Assembly (NCBI GenBank): GCA_933228675.1
Contig: OW121743.1
Span: 91,983,998 to 92,047,997, forward strand
Source: Stomorhina lunata
Taxonomy: Eukaryota > Arthropoda > Insecta > Diptera > Rhiniidae
Length of the DNA: 64,000 nt
Reading direction: 5' to 3'
Notes under the pieces: model-generated
Told to the model about the DNA's origin: nothing
The model's input: only the letters and a program-made list of their open reading frames with translations
Database searches by the model: none
Position numbers and translations under genes: made by a program
In this document: piece after piece, positions 54,691-64,000 of the stretch
Layout of the letters: the number at the start of each line of letters is the position of its first letter
Numbering within the stretch: the stretch's first letter is position 1

Positions 54691-57600
54691 CAAAATTTTT
54701 CTCTAGAAAAATTTTCGACAGAAATATTTTTCTATAGAAAAATTTTCGATAGAAATATTTTTCTATAGAAAAATTTTCGATAGAAATATTTTTCTATAGA
54801 AGAATTTTCGATAGAAATATTTTTCTATAGAAAAATTTTCGATAGAAATATTTTTCTATAGCAAAATTTTCGATAGAAAAATTTTCGATAGAAATATTTT
54901 TCTATAGAAAAATTTTCGATAGAAATATTTTTCTATAAAAAAATTTTCGATAGAAATATTTTTCTATAGAAAAATTTTCGATAGAAATATTTTTCTATAG
55001 AAAAATTTTCGATAGAAATATTTTTCTATAGAAAAATTTTCGATAGAAATATTTTTCTATAGAAAAATTTTCGATAGAAATATTTTTCTATAGAAAAATT
55101 TTCGATAGAAATATTTTTCTATAGAAAAATTTTCGATAGAAATATTTTTCTATAGAAAAATTTTCGATAGAAATATTTTTCTATAGAAAAATTTTCGATA
55201 GAAATATTTTTGTATAGAAAAATTTTCGATAGAAACATTTTTGTATAGAAAAATTTTCGATAGAAATATTTTTCTATAGAAAAATTTTCGATAGAAATAT
55301 TTTTCTATAGAAAAATTTTCGATAGAAATATTTTTCTATAGAAAAATTTTCGATAGAAATATTTTTCTATAGAAAAATTTTCGATAGAAATATTTTTCTA
55401 TAGAAAAATTTTCGATAGAAATATTTTTCTATAGAAAAATTTTCGATAAAAATATTTTTCTATAGAAAAATTTTCGATAGAAATATTTTTCTATAGAAAA
55501 ATTTTCGATAGAAATATTTTTCTATAGAAAAATTTTCGATAGAAATATTTTTCTATAGAAAAATTTTCGATAGAAATACTTTTCTATAGAAAAATTTTCA
55601 AAGAAATATTTTTCTATAGAAAAATTATCAAAGAAATATTTTTCTATAGAAAAATTTTCGATAGAAATATTTTTCTATAGAAAAATTTTCGATAGAAATA
55701 TTTTCTATAGAAAAATTTTCGATAGAAATATTTTTGTATAGAAAAATTTTCGATAGAAATATTTTTCTATAGAAAAATTTTCGATAGAAATATTTTTCTA
55801 TAGAAAAATTTTCGATAGAAATATTTTTCTATAGAAAAATTTTCGATAGAAATATTTTTCTATAGAAAAATTTTCGATAGAAATATTTTTCTATAGAAAA
55901 ATTTTCGATAGAAATATTTTTCTATAGAAAAATTTTCGATAGAAATATTTTTCTATAGAAAAATTTTCGATAGAAATATTTTTCTATAGAAAAATTTTCG
56001 ATAGAAATATTTTTCTATAGAAAAATTTTCGATAGAAATATTTTTCTATAGAAAAATTTTCGATGGAAATAGTTTCTATCGAAAATTTTTCTATAGAAAA
56101 ATTTTCGATAGAAATATTTTTCTATAGAAAAATTTTCGGTAGAAATATTTTTCTATAGAAAAATTTTCGATAGAAATATTTTTCTATAGAAAAATTTTCG
56201 ATAGAAATATTTTTATATAGAAAAATTTTCGATAGAAATATTTTTCTATAGAAAAATTTTCGATAGAAATATTTTTCTATAGAAAAATTTTCGATAGAAA
56301 TATTTTTCTATAGAAACATTTTCGATAGAAATATTTTTCTATAGAAACATTTTCGTTAGAAATATTTTTCTATAGAAAAATTTTCGTTAGAAATATTTTT
56401 CTATAGAAAAATTTTCGTTAGAAATATTTTTCTATAGAAAAATTTTCGTTAGAAATATTTTTCTATAGAAAAATTTTCGTTAGAATTATTTTTCTATAGA
56501 AAAATTTTCGTTAGAAATATTTTTCTATAGAAAAATTTTCGTTAGAAATATTTTTCTATAGAAAAATTTTCGTTAGAAATATTTTTCTATAGAAAAATTT
56601 TCGTTAGAAATATTTTTCTATAGAAAAATTTTCGTTAGAAATATTTTTCTATAGAAAAATTTTCGTTAGAAATATTTTTCTATAGAAAAATTTTCGTTAG
56701 AAATATTTTTCTATAGAAAAATTTTCGTTAGAAATATTTTTCTATAGAAAAATTTTCGTTAGAAATATTTTTCTATAGAAAAATTTTCGTTAGAAATATT
56801 TTTCTATAGAAAAATTTTCGTTAGAAATATTTTTCTATAGAAAAATTTTCGTTAGAAATATTTTTCTATAGAAAACTTTTCGTTAGAAATATTTTTCCAT
56901 AGAAAAATTTTCGTTAGAAATATTTTTCTATAGAAAAATTTTCGTTAGAAATATTTTTCTATAGAAAAATTTTCGTTAGAAATATTTTTCTATAGAAAAA
57001 TTTTCGTTAGAAATATTTTTCTATAGAAAAATTTTCGTTAGAAATATTTTTCTATAGAAAAATTTTCGTTAGAAATATTTTTCTATAGAAAAATTTTCGT
57101 TAGAAATATTTTTCTATAGAAAAATTTTCGTTAGAAATATTTTTCTATAGAAAAATTTTCGTTAGAAATATTTTTCTATAGAAAAATTTTCGTTAGAAAT
57201 ATTTTTCTATAGAAAAATTTTCGTTAGAAATATTTTTCTATAGAAAAATTTTCGTTAGAAATATTTTTTTCGTTAGATATATTTTTCTATAGAAAAATTT
57301 TCGTTAGAAATATTTTTCTATAGAAAAATTTTCGTTAGAATCATTTTTCTATAGAAAAATTTTCGTTAGAATCATTTTTCTGTAGAAAAATTTTCGTTAG
57401 AATCATTTTTCTATAGAAAAATTTTCGTTAGAATTATTTTTCTATAGAAAAATTTTCGTTAAAATTATTTTTCTATAGAAAAATTTTCGTTAAAATTATT
57501 TTGCTATAGACAAATTTTCGTTAGAATTATTTTTCTATAGAAAAATTTTCGTTAGATATATTTTTCTATAGAAAAATTTTAGTTAGAATTATTTTTCTAT

Positions 57601-60600
57601 AGAAAATTTTCGTTAGAATTATTTTTCTATAGAAAAATTTTCGTTAGAATTATTTTTCTATAGAAAAATTTTCGTTAGAATTATTTTTCTATAGAAAGAT
57701 TTTCGATAGAATTATTTTTCATTTTTCTATAGAAAAATTTTCGATAGAAATATTTTTCTATAGAAAAATTTTCGATAGAAATATTTTTCTATAGAAACAT
57801 TTTCGTTAGAAATATTTTTCTATAGAAAAATTTTCGTTAGAAATATTTTTCTATAGAAAAATTTTCGTTAGAAATATTTTTCTATAGAAAAATTTTCGTT
57901 AGAAATATTTTTCTATAGAAAAATTTTCGTTAGAAATATTTTTCTATAGAAAAATTTTCGTTAGAAATATTTTTCTATAGAAAAATTTTCGTTAGAAATA
58001 TTTTTCTATAGAAAAATTTTCGTTAGAAATATTTTTCTATAGAAAAATTTTCGTTAGAAATATATTTCTATAGAAAAATTTTCGTTAGAAATATTTTTCT
58101 ATAGAAAAATTTTCGTTAGAAATATTTTTTCTGTAGAAAAATTTTCGTTAGAAATATTTTTCTATAGAAAAATTTTCGTTAGAAATATTTTTCTATAGAA
58201 AAATTTTCGTTAGAAATATTTTTCTATAGAAAAATTTTCGTTTGAAATATTTTTTTCGTTAGATATATTTTTCTATAGAAAAATTTTCGTTAGAAATATT
58301 TTTCTATAGAAAAATTTTCGTTAGAATCATTTTTCTATAGAAAAATTTTCGTTAGAAACATTTTTCTGTAGAAAAATTTTCGTTAGAATCATTTTTCTAT
58401 AGAAAAATTTTCGTTAGAATTATTTTTCTATAGAAAAATTTTCGTTAAAATTATTTTTCTATAGAAAAATTTTCGTTAAAATTATTTTGCTATAGAAAAA
58501 TTTTCGTTAGAATTATTTTTCTATAGAAAAATTTTCGTTAGAATTATTTTTCTATAGAAAAATTTTAGTTAGAATTATTTTTCTATAGAAAATTTTCGTT
58601 AGAATTATTTTTCTATAGAAAAATTTTCGTTAGAATTATTTTTCTATAGAAAAATTTTCGTTAGAATTATTTTTCTATAGAAAGATTTTCGATAGAATTA
58701 TTTTTTATTTTTCTATAGAAAAATTTTCGTTATAATTATTTTTCTATAGAAAAATTTTCGTTAAAATTATTTTTCTATAGAAAAATTTTCGTTAGAATTA
58801 TTTTTCTATAGAAAAATTTTCGTTAGAATTATTTTTCTATAGAAAGATTTTCGATAGAATTATTTTTCATTTTTCTATAGAAAAATTTTCGTTATAATTA
58901 TTTTTCTATAGAAAAATTTTCGTTAAAATTATTTTTCTATAGAAAAATTTTCGTTAGAATTATTTTTCTATAGAAAAATTTTCGTTAGAATTATTTTTCT
59001 ATAGAAAAATTTTCGTTAGAAGTATTTTTCTATAGAAAAATTTTCGTTAGAATTATTTTTCTATAGAAAAATTTTCGTTAGAATTATTTTTCTATAGAAA
59101 AATTTTCGTAAGAATTATTTTTCTATAGAAAAGTTTTTGTTAGAATTATTTTTCTATAGAAAAATGTTCGTTAGAATTATTTTTCTATAGAAAAATGTTC
59201 GTTAGAATTATTTTTCTATAGAAAAATTTTCGATAGAATTATTTTTCTATAGAAAAATTTTCGTTAAAATTATTTTTCTATAGAAAAATTTTAGTTAGAA
59301 TTATTTTTCTATAGAAAAATTTTCGTTAGAATTATTTTTCTATAGAAAAATTTTCGTTAGAATTATTTTTCTATAGAAAAATTTTCGTTAGAAGTATTTT
59401 TCTATAGAAAAATTTTCGTTAGAATTATTTTTCTATAGAAAAATTTTCGTTAGAATTATTTTTCTATAGAAAAATTTTCGTTAGAATTATTTTTCTATAG
59501 AAAAGTTTTCGTTAGAATTATTTTTCTATAGAAAAATTTTCGTTAGAATTATTTTTCTATAGAAAAATTTTCGTTAGAATTATTTTTCTATAGAAAAATT
59601 TTCGTTAGAAGTATTTTTCTATAGAAAAATTTTCGTTAGAATTATTTTTCTATAGAAAAATTTTCGTTAGAATTATTTTTCTATAGAAAAATTTTCGTTA
59701 GAATTATTTTTCTATAGAAAAGTTTTCGTTAGAATTATTTTTCTATAGAAAAATGTTCGTTATTTATTATTTTATTATTTTTCTATAGAAAGATTTTCGA
59801 TAGAATTATTTTTCATTTTTCTATAGAAAAATTGTCGTTATAATTATTTTTCTATAGAAAAATTTTCGTTAGAATTATTTTTCTATAGAAAGATTTTCGA
59901 TAGAATTATTTTTCATTTTTCTATAGCAAAAATTTTCGTTATAATTATTTTTCTATAGAAAAATTTTCGTTAAAATTATTTTTCTATAGAAAAATTTTCG
60001 TTAGAATTATTTTTCTATAGAAAAATTTTCGTTAGAATTATTTTTCTATAGAAAAATTTTCGTTAGAATTATTTTTCTATAGAAAAATTTTAGTTAGAAT
60101 TATTTTTCTATAGAAAAATTTTCGTTAGAATTATTTTTCTATAGAAAAATTTTCGTTAGAATTATTTTTCTATAGAAAAATTTTCGTTAGAATTATTTTT
60201 CTATAGAAAAATTTTCGTTAGAATTATTTTTCTATAGAGAAATTTTTGATAGAATTATTTTTCATTTTTCTATAGAAAAATTTTCGTTATAATTATTTTT
60301 CTATAGAAAAATTTTCGTTATAATTATTTTTCTATAGAAAAATTTTCGTTAGAATTATTTTTCTATAGAAAAATTTTCGTTAGAATTATTTTTCTATAGA
60401 AAAATTTTCGTTAGAAGTATTTTTCTATAGAAAAATTTTCGTTAGAATTATTTTTCTATAGAAAAATTTTCGTTAGAATTATTTTTCTATAGAAAAATTT
60501 TCGTAAGAATTATTTTTCTATAGAAAAGTTTTCGTTAGAATTATTTTTCTATAGAAAAATGTTCGTTAGAATTATTTTTCTATAGAAAAATTTTCGTTAG

Positions 60601-62465
60601 AATTATTTTTCTATAGAAAAATTTTCGTTAGAATTATTTTTCTATAGAAAAATTTTCGTTAGAATTATTTTTCTATAGAAAAATTTTTGTTAGAATTATT
60701 TTTCTATAGAAAAATTTTCGTTAGAATTATTTTTCTATAGAAAAATTTTCGATAGAATTATTTTTCATTTTTCTATAGAAAAATTTTCGTTAGAATTATT
60801 TTTCTATAGAAAAATTTTCGTTAGAATTATTTTTCTATAGAAAAATTTTCGTTAGAATTATTTTTCTATAGAAAAATTTTCGTTAGATTTATTTTTCTAT
60901 AGAAAAATTTTCGTTAGAATTATTTTTCTATAGAAAAATTTTCGTTAAAATTATTTTTCTATAGAAAAATTTTCGTTAGAATTATTTTTCTATAGAAAAA
61001 TTTTCGTTAGAATTATTTTTCTATAGAAAAATTTTCGTTAGAATTATTTTTCTATAGAAAAATTTTCGTTAAAATTATTTTTCTATAGAAAAATTTTCGT
61101 TAGAATTATTTTTCTATAGAAAAATTTTCGTTAGAATTATTTTTCTATAGAAAAATTTTCGTTAGAATTATTTTTCTATAGAAAAATTTTCGTTAGAATT
61201 ATTTTTCTATAGAAAAATTTTCGTTAGAATTATTTTTCTATAGAAAAATTTTCGTTAGAATTATTTTTCTATAGAAAAATTTTAGTTAGAATTATTTTTC
61301 TATAGAAAAATTTTCGTTAGAATTATTTTTCTATAGAAAAATTTTCGTTAGAATTATTTTTCTATAGAAAAATTTTCGTTAGAATTATTTTTCTATAGAA
61401 AAATTTTCGATAGAATTATTTTTCATTTTTCTATAGAAAAATTTTCGTTATAATTATTTTTCTATAGAAAAATTTTCGTTAAAATTATTTTTCTATAGAA
61501 AAATTTTCGTTAGAATTATTTTTCTATAGAAAAATTTTCGTTAGAATCATTTTTCTATAGAAAAATTTTCGTTAGAATCATTTTTCTATAGAAAAATTTT
61601 CGTTAGAATTATTTTTCTATAGAAAAATTTTCGTTAAAATTATTTTTCTATAGAAAAATTTTCGTTAGAATTATTTTTCTATAGAAAAATTTTCGTTAGA
61701 ATTATTTTTCTATAGAAAAATTTTCGTTAGAAGTATTTTTCTATAGAAAAATTTTCGTTAGAATTATTTTTCTATAGAAAAATTTTCGTTAGAATTATTT
61801 TTCTATAGAAAAATTTTCGTTAGAATTATTTTTCTATAGAAAAGTTTTCGTTAGAATTATTTTTCTATAGAAAAATGTTCGTTAGAATTATTTTTCTATA
61901 GAAAAATTTTGTTAGAATTATTTTTCTATAGAAAAATTTTCGTTAGAATTATTTTTCTATAGAAAAATTTTCGTTAGAATTATTTTTCTATAGAAAAATT
62001 TTCGTTAGAATTATTTTTCTATAGAAAAATTTTCGTTAGAATTATTTTTCTATAGAAAAATTTTCGTTAGAATTATTTTTCTATAGAAAAATTTTCGTTA
62101 GAATTATTTTTCTATAGAAAAATTTTCGTTAGAATTATTTTTCTATAGAAAAATTTTTGTTACAATTATTTTTCTATAGAAAAATTTTCGTTAGAATCAT
62201 TTTTCTATAGAAAAATTTTCGTTAGAATCATTTTTCTATAGAAAAATTTTCGTTAGAATCATTTTTCTATAGAAAAATTTTCGTTAGAATCATTTTTCTA
62301 TAGAAAAATTTTCGTAAGAATTATTTTTCTATAGAAAAATTTTCGTTAGAATTATTTTTCTATAGAAAAATTTTCGTTAGAATTATTTTTCTATTGAAAA
62401 ATTTTTGTTACGTTCTTCACAACACGAAATTTTTGTTACAATTATTTTTCTATAGAAAAATTTTC
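54691..62465. repeat. 7.8-kb 31-bp minisatellite, TCTATAGAAAAATTTTCG type
   Basis: About 250 copies of TTTTTCTATAGAAAAATTTTCG plus a nine-base variable part. The variable part defines zones: ATAGAAATA dominates 54.7-56.33 kb, TTAGAAATA dominates 56.34-57.3 and 57.8-58.25 kb, TTAGAATTA dominates from about 58.4 kb to the end. Longer blocks are duplicated (57240-57720 resembles 58235-58700). A variant with an extra TTTTTCATTTTTCTATAG recurs at about 57710, 58690, 58855, 59805, 59910, 60255, 60760 and 61410. Confidence 0.97.
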
Positions 62466-63470
62466 ATTAGAAGTATACTATGGCTTTTTTTGCTCTGCTT
62501 TTTTTGTGCTTATTTTAGGCTTGGAGTTCTTCGGCATTTTGGAGGTAGGATGTATGCGAGAGAATCTGTTACTATTTTGGAAGATTATTTTCTAAGTCTT
62601 TGTTGGTAGGAGTCTTGCGGTGTTTATTGCTTATAAGTAGGTGCTATTTTTTATATAATTTATTTGTATAGATTAAAAATCTAAAATCTATATTAAAAGT
62701 TTCCTAGTTGGTAAATCATAAAGTTTCTAGACTTTATAAAACATACATAAATAAATTTTAATTGCTATATTGAAGTTTTAATAAAAAACCTTGAATTTTA
62801 TAATAATTATTATTAAAGGAAAAGAACATGTTGTAGTCGGCGACAAAAATCGCCTGTTCTATGACACCCATTTTGCTGTAGCAATTTTCTACGTGATTAA
62901 TTTACACTCAGATCGCACAGTTATAAATTTGTATCAGCAACATTATAATTTATTTTATAAACATAACTACTAGAACTACATCAGAGTATGATCGCTCTAT
63001 CTTCCAAGAATTACAAAAAAAAAAAAATATTTTATCATTTAAAGAACAAAAAGAACTTCTTCATGTTCTAGAGTTTATAACCTAAAGTATTAAAATAAAA
63101 TTAAATATTAATTATGTTGACATATTGTTGCCGGCCATTAGCAACTGGACCGAAATAAACTACTCCTCTGTAGTCTCTTGCAATCTTTGTTTAGTTTCTG
63201 GTCTTTTAGTTTTTCTTTATAATTTTAAATTTTGTTTCTGAAATTCTACACTGGTTCCAGCGAAAATGCCAGCATCTAAGATAAGGAAATTATAAGTTAA
63301 TGAATTTTCGTTTCATTAATAACTGTTTGTTTTTAAATTATACAATATATTCTTTTTTTTATCATTTTTTCAATCAATATTTTACTTTGAATGAAAAATG
63401 AAGAAAAATATAGTAACCAATCGATGTAGGAGCAACAGACAATTTCAAAACATTGTATTTTGCTAAACAA
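62466..63470. other. Spacer with two unassigned open frames
   Basis: Plus-strand frames ending at 62609 (contains RHFGGRMYARESVTILEDYF) and at 62973 (contains KGKEHVVVGDKNRLFYDTHF) have mixed composition but are short and unrecognised. They may be transposon scraps. No splice or start context supports a gene. Confidence 0.3.
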
Positions 63471-63473
63471 TTT

Positions 63474-64000
63474 TTATACCCACCATCAAAAAGAATGGGG
63501 GGTATATTGAGATTGTCATTCCGTTTGTAATTGCCTTAATATTGGCTCAAAAATCAAAAGTGATATATATTCTGAATCCTTATGAAATTTTAAGATTGAG
63601 CGATGTCTGCTCGTCTGTCTGTTCGTCTGTCTGTCTGTCTGTCCGTCTGTCTGTTGAAATCTCGATAACGCCTAAACGAAAGGAGCTAGCTCACTGAAAC
63701 TTTGTAAAAACATACTTCATCTCTAAGAAAATTTTGGTATTGAAATTGGGCAAAATCGGTTAACACTTGACATTATGCTAATCGCTTATTTGGTAATAAA
63801 TAACAAACTATAATGGCTATGATGATAAAATTTGGTATATAGAAGTTTGGCACAAGCCCTAGGCAGCATATAAAATTTCATCAAAATCGCTTCACATTTA
63901 GTCATAGCTCCCATACAAAAAACTTACGGAAACAGCTTAAATTTCACATAAAATACACTTAAATGCCAATAAATCTAAAACTGTAATATATACAACCACT
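63474..64000 (+). mobile_element. GTCY-microsatellite element, second family, cut by window edge
   Basis: Starts TATACCCACCATCAAAAAGA then GGGGGGTATATTGAGATTGT, has a GTCTGTCTGTCTGTCCGTCT tract and AACGAAAGGAGCTAG, and runs off the window. It is a fuller relative of 8705-9015; an end fragment TATACCCACCATCAAGAAAC is at 11737-11756. Confidence 0.75.

Noticed and set aside
1..62465. CRISPR-like repeat-spacer arrays
   Set aside because: The arrays are head-to-tail units with no unique spacers, in a eukaryotic genome.

Overview
The window looks like nuclear DNA of a higher fly (Diptera: Cyclorrhapha, probably a calyptrate such as a blow fly or house-fly relative). The evidence is an achaete-type proneural bHLH gene, short 58-68 nt introns, a cluster of fly-style Ly6/three-finger GPI-anchored protein exons, and dipteran transposon families: GTCY-microsatellite elements, mariner/Tc1, RTE and Jockey LINEs, and hAT. 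It is very AT rich. By adding up the array limits listed below, about 28.7 kb (45%) is short-period tandem repeat (28-34 bp units).

Layout. 1-1170: minisatellite. 2.3-4.4 kb: unrecognised coding-like exons (the best is a two-exon 3' gene end at 3750-4131), a foldback element and a LINE scrap. 4.4-6.1 kb: TA microsatellite and a ~125-bp tandem repeat. 6.34-7.8 kb: achaete on the minus strand with a recognisable promoter, poly(A) signal and proneural-box-like 3'UTR site; a Hairy-type C-box lies upstream at 8.39 kb. 8.7-12.4 kb: transposon remnants and a minisatellite. 13.35-32.42 kb: a minus-strand Ly6 cluster of six two-exon cassettes (A-F). Only two signal-peptide first exons are visible, at 25.3 and 32.4 kb. 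The cassettes sit between, and within introns beside, minisatellite arrays. 33-42 kb: more arrays, a ~120-bp tandem repeat and foldback/TIR elements. 42.1-46.5 kb: nested dead transposons (a hAT inside an RTE LINE). 48.5-52.7 and 54.7-62.5 kb: two very large 31-bp arrays. The right end enters another GTCY element.

Two observations deserve most attention. First, the minus strand at 27036-27102 carries every conserved core element of a type I hammerhead self-cleaving ribozyme, inside a ~320-bp element embedded in a minisatellite. A core-deleted second copy lies at 14.2 kb. A nearby 10-bp stem-loop shows three compensatory base-pair changes between the copies while its 8-nt loop is unchanged. 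Second, cassettes A-E of the Ly6 cluster have intact exons 2 and 3, identical 180-nt exon-2 lengths and identical phases, but only one upstream signal-peptide exon. This suggests one promoter and first exon spliced to alternative terminal cassettes.

Achaete would act as a nuclear transcription factor. The Ly6 products would be secretory-pathway, GPI-anchored surface proteins. Nothing in the sequence links the two functionally.
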